From an uncultured Alsobacter sp. (GTDB lineage Bacteria > Pseudomonadota > Alphaproteobacteria > Rhizobiales > Beijerinckiaceae): 64,000 nt of DNA. The stretch is taken from positions 1 through 64,000 of the forward strand of contig NZ_CAMFHB010000033.1 in NCBI RefSeq assembly GCF_945952055.1, in the 5' to 3' direction. The notes under the pieces were generated by a model. The model was not told where the DNA came from, searched no databases, and saw nothing but the letters and a program-made list of their open reading frames with translations. Position numbers and translations under genes: made by a program. This document shows positions 34,640 to 43,795 of the stretch, one piece after another; positions within the stretch are counted from its first letter, which is position 1; each line of letters starts with the position of its first letter.

Positions 34640-35449
34640 TCAGTGCGCCATGAGAACGGGGACGGTCATGGACGACAGCACGCCGCGGGTGGCCCCGCCG
34701 AGGATGCGCTCGCGCAGGCGCGAGTGGCCGTAGGCGCCCATGACCAGCAGGTCGGTGCTCTCGTCCGCCACGAGCGAGAGCAGCGTGTTGGCGATGTCGA
34801 TCGTCGTCGTCACAACCTTGAGCTCGGTCGGGATCCTGTGGCGCGCGAGGTGCCTGGCGATGTTGAAGCCGGGATGGTCCACCGCCTCCGGCGGTTTGCG
34901 ATCCACGGTCACCACCTGCACCAGGCGAGCCCGCTTCAGGAGCGGAAGCGCACCGGCGATGGCGCGGGCAGCGACCTCGCTGCGATCCCAGGCCACCATG
35001 ATCCGCTCGAACGCGGCCGGCGCGCGGTGGACGGACGGCACCATCATCACCGGTCGCCCGGAGCCGAAGAGCGCCGCCTCGAGCATGGGGTCGTCGAGCA
35101 CCAGGTCGGGATCGGGCTGGGCCATGACGGTCAGGTCGAAGTGGCGGGCGAGGATGCCGAACTGTTTGGCGGCGTCGTCGACGACGCAGGCGATGGCCAC
35201 CGTCTCGCCCGTGACGCCGCGGGCCCGCGCGCTCTCCACGAAGGAGACCGACCGGGCGTCGCGGTCGCGCTGCGCGTCCGCCAATTGCTGCTCCACCACG
35301 AAGCGCGGCACGCGCTGCGCGCCACGGACCGGGGGGCCCACATCGGCGCCTGTCAGGTGCGCGTCGAACGCGCCGGCAAGGGAGACGGCGTAGTCGACGG
35401 CGACGTGCGTCGGCCCGTCCATCAGCACGAGAATGTCCTTGAGGCCCAT
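34640..35449 (-). CDS. Universal stress protein, tandem Usp domains
   Basis: The 269-residue protein carries two Usp-type folds. The first (about residues 1-140) starts KDILVLMDGPTHVAVDYAVSLA. The second (about 150-269) ends with LLVMGAYGHSRLRERILGGATRGVL, the G-2x-G-9x-G ATP-binding signature. Tandem Usp proteins are typical of alphaproteobacteria and bind adenine nucleotides under stress. The start is supported by conservation of the first strand. The neighbouring genes give no functional link. Confidence 0.9.
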   Translation of the reverse strand: MGLKDILVLMDGPTHVAVDYAVSLAGAFDAHLTGADVGPPVRGAQRVPRFVVEQQLADAQRDRDARSVSFVESARARGVTGETVAIACVVDDAAKQFGILARHFDLTVMAQPDPDLVLDDPMLEAALFGSGRPVMMVPSVHRAPAAFERIMVAWDRSEVAARAIAGALPLLKRARLVQVVTVDRKPPEAVDHPGFNIARHLARHRIPTELKVVTTTIDIANTLLSLVADESTDLLVMGAYGHSRLRERILGGATRGVLSSMTVPVLMAH

Positions 35450-35585
35450 GGCACGCTGGCTCGCTTGCGTTGCAGTCGAGGAGAGGATCGCAGGATCGGC
35501 GGCACTGGGCCTTGAGGTGCGTCAAGCGCCAGCCGTCGGCGGGCCGAGCGCGCGGCGCGAGGCGATCGCCTCGCGCCCTGCATCG

Positions 35586-37592
35586 TCATGCCAGGACTTC
35601 GTCTCCGGCCATGATCGCCGTCATGAAGCGGTATCCGCCGTTGGCGGCGTAACGGGGATCCCGCTTGATCAGCCGCATGAACTCTCGGTGGCCGGCCCTC
35701 GTACGGCCGACGAGACAGCCGGCGCTCGTGCGTCCGAGGCTGCCGGACGGCTGGTCGTAGCCCCAGTGCTGGTTGATGCCGAAGAGCCCCGTGTCCAGGA
35801 CGTCGCCGGTGCGCTTGTAGTCCCTGTTGAGGTCGCGATAGACGCTGACGGGCTCCACCTGGACGAGCGCCTCGTGGGCCGAGCCCGTTCCGGCGTGGTG
35901 GGTGCCGACAACCCATGCCTTGTACTGGTTGAAGGCAATCCGGGCCGCGCCCTTGGGATTCATCGGGTTCTCGGTCCACACCCGGCCCGGCTCCGTCGTG
36001 CCGTCCCAAATGCCGTCGATCCGCGGTTTCCCCTGGGCATCCACGCCGAACACGATCCGCACGTCGTTGAACACGTCGGGCGCATCGTCATTGAGCGTGC
36101 CGTCGGGGTTGACGCCTTCGAGATAGACGATGTTGAGGCAATCCGGATGGCGGTTGATGAAGTAGGCCTTCTGCTGCATGGCCGCGACCACCTTGTCGAA
36201 CCAGGTGCCGGACTTCGTCAGCGCCGGGAGCAGGCGCCGCGGCGCCAGGAGCGGACTCGCGATGGCCGTTGAAAATCCGTCGCCCATGCTCAGGCCGTTC
36301 AGTTCGCAGAAGGCTCCGAGCGCCCAGGTCGAGACGGGCCCGAACCGGCCGTCGGCGGGCGGGTCGAGATAGCCGAGTTCCGTCAGCCGCCACTGGATGG
36401 CCTTGGCGAGGGCCGTGCGCTGGCTGAGCTCGGCCAGGGGAACCGTCGGACCAGCGAAACTCTTGAGAGCCGGCATCCCGCTCCCCGGCCCGCCGCCGCC
36501 CCCGGGCGCACCGGTCCGGAAGTCGGACGGCCTGATCTTCTCGTCCATGTACGCTTCGAGCCAGGACCGGTAGGCCGCCGTCGTGTCTCCGCCCGCCTTG
36601 TCGACGATCACCTTCGCCTTGTCCTTGCCGACCTGACGAACCACGTCGCTGTAGGAATAGGACGCCCTGTTCGTCAGGAACGCCTTGGCGCCGGCGAGCC
36701 CCTCGTGGTGGGCGAGGTAGATGAACCGCGCCCGCTCGTCGTCGCCCAGCCCGTCCTCGACGAGCCCCGCGGCGACGAGGGCATCCAGGTTCGCCCTCCC
36801 GTATTCCGCGGCCGCGACGATCGACAGTTCCGGATCGAAGCGGAGATTGAGGAGCCTTTGCTCCTGCCCGGCCACGACGGCATTGGCGTCATCGACCAGG
36901 CCCAGCGAGCGGGCCCGCTCGTTCAGGAGCGTGTTCGGCCGGCGTGCCTCTCCCTTCCAGGTGTCGGCAAGGAATTGGGTGAGGCCGGCCGCCGTCGAAC
37001 TCGGCGCTTTCGAGTTCGCGTTCCAGAGGCCGCCCGCCAGCTTTGCGGCCTCGGCGTTGATGAGGGCGGCGAGCGCGGCGGCATCGAGGCCCGAGCGGGC
37101 CGACGCGGTCATGAGGTGGTCCTGGTAGACGGCATTGGGACCGAGCACGAGTTGCGGCTTGTCCGATGCCTTCCGCCCCCGGCCTCTCGTCGTCCCGCCC
37201 CCCGCGGGCTGCGGCGCCACCTGGACCCAGCCGGCCCGGGCCGTTCCGTCCTCCAGCACGACGTCGACCTTGTTCCAGCCGGGGAGACGGATGCGAATGT
37301 CGATGATCGCGCCGACGATCTCCTGCGCCGCGCCGAGCGGCTCGTCGTAGAGCTTGATCGACTCGCTCTGGGCGGCCTGGAGACAGTCTCCGCGCACCCA
37401 TCCCAGCACGATGGTGCCGTCGCTGGCCTCGAAGGACACCTTCATCCAGCCCGCCAGAGGGCCGTGGACCAGCGTGACCTTCGCGTCGACGGCAAGAATT
37501 TCCATCGATTTCGATGACTCGTCCGGATCGGGTCGCAAGTCCACTGCCGTAATCACCCGATAGATCGTTGCCGCTGATTCGCCTTTGGCCAT
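35586..37592 (-). CDS. Multidomain peptidoglycan hydrolase/YkuD-like protein without signal peptide
   Basis: The 668-residue product appears modular. Two SH3-like wall-binding repeats lie at about residues 10-130 (YRVITAVDLRPDPDESS, GWMKVSFEASDGTIVLGWV). A lysozyme/SLT-like segment covers about 150-350 (ALINAEAAKL, AAGLTQFLADTW). A peptidoglycan-binding-like module follows at about 395-450 (WRLTELGYLDPPADGRFGPVSTWAL). The C-terminal domain has H609 and C626 spaced as in YkuD L,D-transpeptidases (H-x16-C, with SAGCLVG). There is no Sec signal, so it is either cytoplasmic, lysis-released or exported by a specialised system. It starts a gene-poor divergent region shared with the patatin gene. 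Domain calls are by eye. Confidence 0.65.
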   Translation of the reverse strand: MAKGESAATIYRVITAVDLRPDPDESSKSMEILAVDAKVTLVHGPLAGWMKVSFEASDGTIVLGWVRGDCLQAAQSESIKLYDEPLGAAQEIVGAIIDIRIRLPGWNKVDVVLEDGTARAGWVQVAPQPAGGGTTRGRGRKASDKPQLVLGPNAVYQDHLMTASARSGLDAAALAALINAEAAKLAGGLWNANSKAPSSTAAGLTQFLADTWKGEARRPNTLLNERARSLGLVDDANAVVAGQEQRLLNLRFDPELSIVAAAEYGRANLDALVAAGLVEDGLGDDERARFIYLAHHEGLAGAKAFLTNRASYSYSDVVRQVGKDKAKVIVDKAGGDTTAAYRSWLEAYMDEKIRPSDFRTGAPGGGGGPGSGMPALKSFAGPTVPLAELSQRTALAKAIQWRLTELGYLDPPADGRFGPVSTWALGAFCELNGLSMGDGFSTAIASPLLAPRRLLPALTKSGTWFDKVVAAMQQKAYFINRHPDCLNIVYLEGVNPDGTLNDDAPDVFNDVRIVFGVDAQGKPRIDGIWDGTTEPGRVWTENPMNPKGAARIAFNQYKAWVVGTHHAGTGSAHEALVQVEPVSVYRDLNRDYKRTGDVLDTGLFGINQHWGYDQPSGSLGRTSAGCLVGRTRAGHREFMRLIKRDPRYAANGGYRFMTAIMAGDEVLA

Positions 37593-38129
37593 GGTTCCTC
37601 CCTTCGGCCGAGATGCCGAACGGCGCTCTTGCGCCTTCCATCGTTGGATGACCCGATTGCACGCGATGAAATGCTACGTGACGCAGTGTTCGCGCGGCGT
37701 CTTGATGAGGATTTTTTCGCCGCTGACCTTCGGCCGACCTGTCCAGTGGCTGGACGATCCCATGACGGTGTCAGGATGCCAGAAGACGGGCTTCCCTCGC
37801 AAGCAAACATTTCGGCAGGCCGCCGATTTCACGCAACTGAATGGATGTCCGGTCTCCTGATTTCCAAACTGCCGGTTGTTGCAACAGACGTGTGCGAAAT
37901 CGCACATCGCCCGGCTTGCGCAGCTTTCGGTTTCATGTTGCGTTTTGCCGGCGAATTCCAGTGAATTCTGACGTTTTTCCTATTTTTGTCATCATCGCCA
38001 GTGTTCGAGTCACGGGTTGCGCGGTTTCGCGCGCCGCATGACTTTCGTTGCTCTGTGTATGCAGATCTTGCGCAGTCGATCACCGAATTCGACGAACCGC
38101 CACAAGACCAGCGAAGCCGTCGACAAGAC
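37593..38129. other. 536-base divergent region with palindromes, AT-richer than its surroundings
   Basis: No supported gene lies here. The sequence is markedly less GC-rich than neighbouring genes and must contain the promoters of the leftward hydrolase gene and the rightward effector-like operon. Clear structure is limited to adjacent palindromes at 37877-37906 and a GAATTC...GAATTC direct repeat near 37951-37968. Confidence 0.6.
37877..37906. promoter_or_regulatory. Two adjacent palindromes, candidate operators
   Basis: TGTTGCAACA (37877-37886) is a perfect palindrome. Four bases later TGTGCGA-AA-TCGCACA (37891-37906) is a near-perfect 16-base dyad. They lie midway between the divergent peptidoglycan-hydrolase and patatin genes, where a regulator of both units would bind. 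I cannot name the binding protein. Confidence 0.4.
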
Positions 38130-39239
38130 ATGGGGGGGAATGCAGTGCCCGACAGCCTGGACCGCAATCAGCCCGCTTTGGCCCTGTCCGGGGGCGGGTT
38201 CCGCGCGACCTTGTATCATTGCGGTGCGCTCAAGCGGCTCAACGAGCTGCGCGTCCTGCCCCGCATCGCCCGGTTTTCGAGTGTGTCGGGCGGCTCGATC
38301 GCGGCAGGCATGCTGGCCTGCGCATGGCCACGGCTGACGCTGGCCGACGGCCGCTTCGTCAATCTCGACCAGGAGGTCATCGCGCCGTTGCGGGATTTCT
38401 GCCGGCGCGACATCGACGAACGCGCCGTGCTATGGGGGAGCGTCCATCCCGGCAAGACGATCGGCGACGTCGTGGCCGACTTTTACGACGACATGTTCCA
38501 AGGTCGTCGGCTGGGCGATCTTCCCGACACACCGCAATTCGTCTTCAACGCCACGAACCTGCAGACGGGGCGGCTCGTGCGCATCGCCAAGGTCGGCATC
38601 CGCGAATGGACGATCGGCGAGATCGCGGCGCCCGACCTGCGGATCGCCGTGGCGGTTGCCGCGTCGAGCGCATTCCCCCCGGTCCTGTCGCCGGTGACGA
38701 TCGACCTCGATCCCGCCGGCTGGAAGCCCTTCCAGGGCGCCATCCATGCCGGCGATCCGGCCTATTCGGCGCAGCTCTCGCTGACCGATGGAGGCGCCTA
38801 CGACAATCTCGGCCTGGAGACCGTCGACGACTTCAACCCGGTGATCGTCAGCGATGCCGGGGCGCCCTTCGGGACGGAGGAAAGTGCCACCGGCTTCTGG
38901 CCCAAGCAGGCGATGAGGGTGCTGGACATCGCGACGGACCAGGCGCGCGCGTTGCGCAAGCGCCTCCTCTTCAAGGACTGCGGCAAGGACCGGCTGCCCA
39001 TCTATGCCGGGATCGACGGGTCCGTAGACCAGCTCTCGGCCAAGCGGACGCTCACGGCCTCCGCCGCCGTCACGCATGAGCTGGCGCGCCTGCGCACGAG
39101 GCTCAACCCCTTCACCGACAAGGAGCAGGGTCAGTTGATCAACTGGGGTTGGCTGGCGATGGACCTGGCCGTTCGCAGTTTCATGCTGCCCGGCGAGCCC
39201 GCCCCGACCACGTGGCCGGAGCCGAAGCATCCGCTGTGA
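38130..39239 (+). CDS. Patatin-like phospholipase
   Basis: The 369-residue product has the patatin catalytic pattern. The oxyanion-loop glycines are in ALSGGGFRATLYH (residues 18-30). The nucleophile is S53 in SVSGGS and the aspartate D220 is in LTDGGAYDN. It would hydrolyse acyl esters of membrane lipids. ATG 38130 is taken; a GTG at 38145 behind a GGGGGGA run is an equally reasonable start. It is the first gene of a rightward run ending in the PD-(D/E)XK gene at 45972. There is no signal peptide, so it acts inside the cell, on an exported complex, or through a dedicated secretion route. Confidence 0.82.
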   Translation: MGGNAVPDSLDRNQPALALSGGGFRATLYHCGALKRLNELRVLPRIARFSSVSGGSIAAGMLACAWPRLTLADGRFVNLDQEVIAPLRDFCRRDIDERAVLWGSVHPGKTIGDVVADFYDDMFQGRRLGDLPDTPQFVFNATNLQTGRLVRIAKVGIREWTIGEIAAPDLRIAVAVAASSAFPPVLSPVTIDLDPAGWKPFQGAIHAGDPAYSAQLSLTDGGAYDNLGLETVDDFNPVIVSDAGAPFGTEESATGFWPKQAMRVLDIATDQARALRKRLLFKDCGKDRLPIYAGIDGSVDQLSAKRTLTASAAVTHELARLRTRLNPFTDKEQGQLINWGWLAMDLAVRSFMLPGEPAPTTWPEPKHPL

Positions 39240-39342
39240 CCCCCGCGCGCCGGACGCAGGCCCGCGTCTTGCCGCGCCGTCATTCCGGGCCGACATGGCG
39301 GACCGCCGGACGCGGCCGCCGCAGTGGCGAAGGACACGTCCC

Positions 39343-40143
39343 ATGATCGGATCGTGGCGCCCCGGACATCCAGCCCTCGGCATCATCCTGGCGGGGCTTT
39401 TCGCAGGCCCCGCCCTGGGAGCGGAGGGGACGCTGCCAGCCGTTCCCCAGCCATCGGCGCTGGCCGGCCAGCTGGCGGGTCTCTTCGTGGTGTCCACCGT
39501 GCTGGAGTCGGGCCTGACCACGCTGTTTCAGTGGCGCGTCTACCGGGAGTTCCTGAACGGCCGTGCGGTAAAATCCATCGTCATGGTGCTGGCCGGCTAC
39601 ATGGTCGCGTCGGCGTTCCACTACGACATCTTCGCCAGCATCATGAACCTGTTCCAGCCGACCGCCGAGAGCAACGAGCTCTCGCGCTGGCTGTCGGCGT
39701 TCATCCTGGCGGGCGGAAGCACCGCGATCAACGAACTCCTGCGAAAGCTCGGCTTCAGGCCACCGCTGGCCGCGTCGGAGCCGGTTGCCCAGCCCAACCA
39801 GGACGAGGCGTGGATCTCCGTCCGGATCGTGCCCAGGACCGTCGTCGGACAGGTCGCGGTGAACATCGCCCGGCTGGACCCTCAGAAGCCGGCCGGATCG
39901 CTCCCGGTGATGGCGGGGCTGGTTGGCCAAAGAGGCTTCCTGGAAAGGCTTCTGGGGCTGTTTCGTGCCGACCCGATGAGACTTCCCTCCTATGGCGGAC
40001 GGACGCTGGTCTCCGGCGTCGCCTACCGGATCTCCGTCTCGGGCCAGCGCACGGACAACGAGAAGACCGCCGCTTTCGACGAACTCATCTTCGAGGGCTG
40101 CTTCGCCGAGCGGGCCGTCGTCGACTTCGTGAAGACCATCTGA
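39343..40143 (+). CDS. Inner-membrane protein of the effector-like operon
   Basis: The 266-residue product has a hydrophobic head (residues 10-25) that could be a signal peptide or first span. Further membrane segments lie at about 35-55, 75-95 and 115-135. A soluble C-terminal half of about 115 residues follows, predicted as a beta domain (WISVRIVPRTVVGQVAVNIARL). The ATG follows AAGGACACGTCCC. It lies 103 bases after the patatin gene and 35 before the double-protease gene. No family is recognised; the layout suggests a membrane anchor or pore whose soluble tail partners the cytoplasmic enzymes. Confidence 0.6.
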   Translation: MIGSWRPGHPALGIILAGLFAGPALGAEGTLPAVPQPSALAGQLAGLFVVSTVLESGLTTLFQWRVYREFLNGRAVKSIVMVLAGYMVASAFHYDIFASIMNLFQPTAESNELSRWLSAFILAGGSTAINELLRKLGFRPPLAASEPVAQPNQDEAWISVRIVPRTVVGQVAVNIARLDPQKPAGSLPVMAGLVGQRGFLERLLGLFRADPMRLPSYGGRTLVSGVAYRISVSGQRTDNEKTAAFDELIFEGCFAERAVVDFVKTI

Positions 40144-40178
40144 CCGCACGCAACACAGAACATGCGGAGGGACAGCAC

Positions 40179-43100
40179 ATGACAAGGCGCATGCTCGTTA
40201 AGATGCGGGGGACCCAGGGGCCGGCCATGAAGGCCTTCTCGGCCCAGGGAATGAACCCCGAACTCGTGCTCGACCTCGGCAGCCGACCGGGTCTCTCGGT
40301 CGCCAAGGCCGCCCCCACCGCGTGGTACCGCGTCGATGCGCCCGCGGCCGGCACGCCCTGGGACGCGGCGCATGCGCTCGTGACGCCCGGAACCGCCCTG
40401 GCGCCCGGCCTGTCGGTCGAGGCGGCCGAACCCGACATCGAGCAGAGCTGGGATTGGGCGCCCAAGCCCGGAGGCGGCATGGGTGTGGCGGCGGGGGGCG
40501 ATCGCTGCGTCTTCACCGACCAGGACGGCTCGGGCGGCAAGGCCAAGGGACCGGGCCTCGCGTGGCAGGCCACCGATGCGTTCTCGGAGTTCGCCAAGGC
40601 CCGCGAGACCTTCGGCCCGAAGCTCGAGGAGGCGCTGCGCAGGGTCACGATCGCGCATCTGGACACCGGCTACGACCCCGAGCACGTCACCATGCCCCTC
40701 GGGCTGGACAGGAAGCGCCAGAAGACCTTCGTGAAGGGCGATCCCAACCCCAACTCGGCCGTGGACCACGTTCCTGCGGGCCAGAGTGCGATGAGCAACC
40801 GGGGCCATGGGACGGCGACGCTGGCCCTGCTCGCCGGCAACCGACTGGACGGCACGTCGCCCAGTTGGCCGGGATACAAGGACTTCATCGGAGCGGCGCC
40901 CTACGCCCAGGTGATCCCGATCCGCATCGCCGACTGGGTGGTGCGCTTCACGACGGGAACGATGGTGCAGGGCATCCAGCACGCCATCGCATGCAAGGCG
41001 GACATCCTGACCATGAGCATGGGCGGGCTGACATCGGTCGCCCTGGCCGACGCCGTCAACGCCGCCTACGAGGCCGGCCTCTTCATGGTGACGGCGGCCG
41101 GCAACAACTATGCGGGGCTGCCCTCGCCCAAGTCGATCGTCTTTCCGGCACGCTTCGACCGGGTGCTCGCCGCCTGCGGCCTGATGGCCGATGGCCGCGC
41201 CTATGCCGGGCTCGCCTTCGGCACGATGCAGGGCAACTACGGTCCCGACCACAAGATGGCCACGGCGCTGGGAGCGTTCACGCCCAACGTGCCCTGGGCC
41301 GTGATCGACTGCGGGAAAGTGGTGGGCATGGATGGCGCGGGCACGTCGTCGGCCACGCCGCAGATCGCCGCCGCGGCCGCCTTGTGGCTCGCGCTGAACC
41401 GCGACGCGGTGATGAAGTATCCGAAGCCCTGGATGCGCGTGGAAGCGATCCGACGCGCGCTGTTCGCCGCGGCCTCGAAATCGACTGCCCGCATGGATGC
41501 GCAGGAAACGCTCGCCAAGATCGGACAGGGCGTCCTGCGCGCCGACGCCGCCCTGGCGCAGAAGCCGGCGAATGCCGCGAGCCTCGCGGCCTCACCGGTG
41601 GCCCGGGAAAGCTGGGGCTGGCTCGACCTCGTGCTCGGCGCGGACGGGCCCGCCGTGGCCGCGAGCCCCGCGCGCCTCGCGATGCTGAAGCTCGAACTGA
41701 CGCAGATGGGCCAGCGCCATACCGTTCCCGACCTGGCGGCCATCGCCGCAGGAGACGCGGAGACCGGATCGGGAGCGGCGCGACGCCGCTATCTCGAGTG
41801 GGCGCTGGACGAGGGGCAGCCGTCGGCGCCGCTGAAGACGGTTCTGGAGGAGGCGCTGGCACGCAAGCAGGCCGGCGCCGCGGCGGCGGCGAAGCCGGTT
41901 CCGGTCATCGAGCGCGAGATGAAGCAGATGCCGCCGCCCCGCCGGCGCCTGCGCGTCTTCGCCCTCGATCCCAGCATCGGCAAGGCCCTGTCGTCGGTGG
42001 ACGTGAACGAGACGACGCTCGCGGTGCGCTGGGAGAATGATCTCGCGCCCGGCCCGGTCGGCGAGTATCTGGAGGTGGTCGACGTGGATCCCGCCTCGGA
42101 CAGGATCTACACGCCCGTCGACCTGAACGATCCGCTGCTGCTCGCGCAGGATGGCCTGCCCCCGTCGGAGGGCAATCCGAAGTTCCATCAGCAGATGGTC
42201 TACGCGGTGGCGATGCGGACGATCGAACGGTTCGAGGAGGCGCTCGGGCGCAAGGCCTTGTGGGCGCCCCGCTACGCCCCGATGACGAAACCCGACGGCA
42301 CGACCAAGCTCGAGCGCTACGAGGTGCCTCGCCTGCGGCTCTATCCGCACGCGCTGCGCACCGACAACGCCTACTACAGCCCCGCCAAGGTGGCGGTGCT
42401 CTTCGGCTACTTCCCCGCGGCCTCGGCCCGCGGCTCCGTAACCACCGCCGGCACCATGGTCTTCTCGTGCCTGTCGAGCGACATCGTCGCCCACGAGATG
42501 ACGCACGCGTTGCTCGACGGCATGTACCGGCGGCTGCAGGAGGTCTCCAACCCCGACGTGCCGGCCTTCCACGAGGGCTTCGCCGACATCGTGGCGCTGT
42601 TCCAGCGCTTCGCCATTCGCGAGCTGGTGCGCCACGAGCTGGCCAGCGCCGGGGGACGGCTGGACGCGGCGACGCTGCTGGGCGGACTGGCCCGCCAGTT
42701 CGGCGAAGCGACGGGGCGCGGACGGGCGCTGCGCGACTATCTGGGCCAGGAGATCGCGGCCCTCGACTATGCGACGACCTTCGAGGTGCACGACCGGGGC
42801 GCGATCCTGGTGCTCGCCGTTTTCCGGGCGTTCCTGAAGATCGTGGACCGGCGCACCGCCGACCTCGTGCGGATCGCGACCAACGGCACCGGCATCCTGC
42901 CCGCGGGCGCGCTGCATCCCGACCTCGTCAACCGCCTGACGGACGAGACCTGCAAGGCGGCCAACCACGTGCTGCGGATCTGCATCCGCGCCCTCGACTA
43001 CTGCCCCTCCGTGGACATCACCTTCGGGGAGTATCTGCGGGCCATCGTCACGGCGGACATCGACCTCGTGAGCGATGACCGCTTCCACTATCGGCTTGCC

Positions 43101-43784
43101 TTCATCGAGGCGTTCCGCGAGCTCGACATCCTGCCCCGCGGGGTCAAGACCATGTCCCAGGAGACGCTCGCCTGGGGCACGCTGCGCGACCCGCAACCGC
43201 CCTGGCTGCCGCGCGTGCTGGACAAGCTGGCGCTGCCGTGGGGCCACGTGCTGGACCGCTCCGCCATGTTCGCTGCGGAGAAGGCGAACAAGTGGTCCTT
43301 GTGGATGGCGCTGAAGAAGGAGTTCGAGGCCGATCCCAGCCTTTGCTACCATTTCGGCCTGGCGCCCGGCGTGGACCGCTACGACGCCGACGGCAAGCTC
43401 GAGAAGGCCGTGGAGGGCAACGGCACGACGTTCGAGGTGTCGAGCGTGAGGCTGGCCAACCGCATCGGCCCCGACGGCCAGTTCCGGCCTGAGGTCATCG
43501 CCACCATCATGCAGCGCAAGCCCGTGCCGGTGGACCCCGACCAGCCCGACGGCGCGTGGTTCTGGTTTCGCGGCGGCGCGACGCTCATCATCGATGCGCG
43601 CACGGGCTCGTCGGAGACCGACCGCCGCAACATCCGCTACTGCATCGTCAAGAACATCGGCAGCGAGACGAGACTGGCCCGCCAGCGCATGGCGGCACAG
43701 GGACATCTCTGCTCTCCGCTGCGCGAACTCTATTTCGGCGCCACGTCCGGCGAACCGTTCGCCAGGCTCCATGCCAGGGATTGA
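40179..43784 (+). CDS. Fused subtilisin-like (S8) and thermolysin-like gluzincin double protease
   Basis: The 1201-residue product combines two proteases. The N-terminal half has a subtilisin triad: D162 in AHLDTGYD, H210 in NRGHGTATL and S390 in GAGTSSATP, with oxyanion N309 in TAAGNN. The C-terminal part has a zinc site: H772-E773-M-T-H776, and E799 in HEGFAD, the spacing and ExxxD pattern of M4-like gluzincins. About 180 residues of linker separate them (rich in K/P around 560-620). No signal peptide is visible. The ATG follows GGAGGGACAGCAC. I know of no standard family with both catalytic modules in one chain. It precedes an MBL gene by 11 bases, so the two are surely co-expressed. Confidence 0.85.
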   Translation: MTRRMLVKMRGTQGPAMKAFSAQGMNPELVLDLGSRPGLSVAKAAPTAWYRVDAPAAGTPWDAAHALVTPGTALAPGLSVEAAEPDIEQSWDWAPKPGGGMGVAAGGDRCVFTDQDGSGGKAKGPGLAWQATDAFSEFAKARETFGPKLEEALRRVTIAHLDTGYDPEHVTMPLGLDRKRQKTFVKGDPNPNSAVDHVPAGQSAMSNRGHGTATLALLAGNRLDGTSPSWPGYKDFIGAAPYAQVIPIRIADWVVRFTTGTMVQGIQHAIACKADILTMSMGGLTSVALADAVNAAYEAGLFMVTAAGNNYAGLPSPKSIVFPARFDRVLAACGLMADGRAYAGLAFGTMQGNYGPDHKMATALGAFTPNVPWAVIDCGKVVGMDGAGTSSATPQIAAAAALWLALNRDAVMKYPKPWMRVEAIRRALFAAASKSTARMDAQETLAKIGQGVLRADAALAQKPANAASLAASPVARESWGWLDLVLGADGPAVAASPARLAMLKLELTQMGQRHTVPDLAAIAAGDAETGSGAARRRYLEWALDEGQPSAPLKTVLEEALARKQAGAAAAAKPVPVIEREMKQMPPPRRRLRVFALDPSIGKALSSVDVNETTLAVRWENDLAPGPVGEYLEVVDVDPASDRIYTPVDLNDPLLLAQDGLPPSEGNPKFHQQMVYAVAMRTIERFEEALGRKALWAPRYAPMTKPDGTTKLERYEVPRLRLYPHALRTDNAYYSPAKVAVLFGYFPAASARGSVTTAGTMVFSCLSSDIVAHEMTHALLDGMYRRLQEVSNPDVPAFHEGFADIVALFQRFAIRELVRHELASAGGRLDAATLLGGLARQFGEATGRGRALRDYLGQEIAALDYATTFEVHDRGAILVLAVFRAFLKIVDRRTADLVRIATNGTGILPAGALHPDLVNRLTDETCKAANHVLRICIRALDYCPSVDITFGEYLRAIVTADIDLVSDDRFHYRLAFIEAFRELDILPRGVKTMSQETLAWGTLRDPQPPWLPRVLDKLALPWGHVLDRSAMFAAEKANKWSLWMALKKEFEADPSLCYHFGLAPGVDRYDADGKLEKAVEGNGTTFEVSSVRLANRIGPDGQFRPEVIATIMQRKPVPVDPDQPDGAWFWFRGGATLIIDARTGSSETDRRNIRYCIVKNIGSETRLARQRMAAQGHLCSPLRELYFGATSGEPFARLHARD

Positions 43785-43795
43785 GGGAGGCTACG

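Noticed and set aside
39324-40178. N-terminal extension of the double-protease frame across the membrane-protein gene
   Set aside because: The extension is Arg/Gly-rich shadow sequence; the ATG at 40179 has a strong GGAGG ribosome site.
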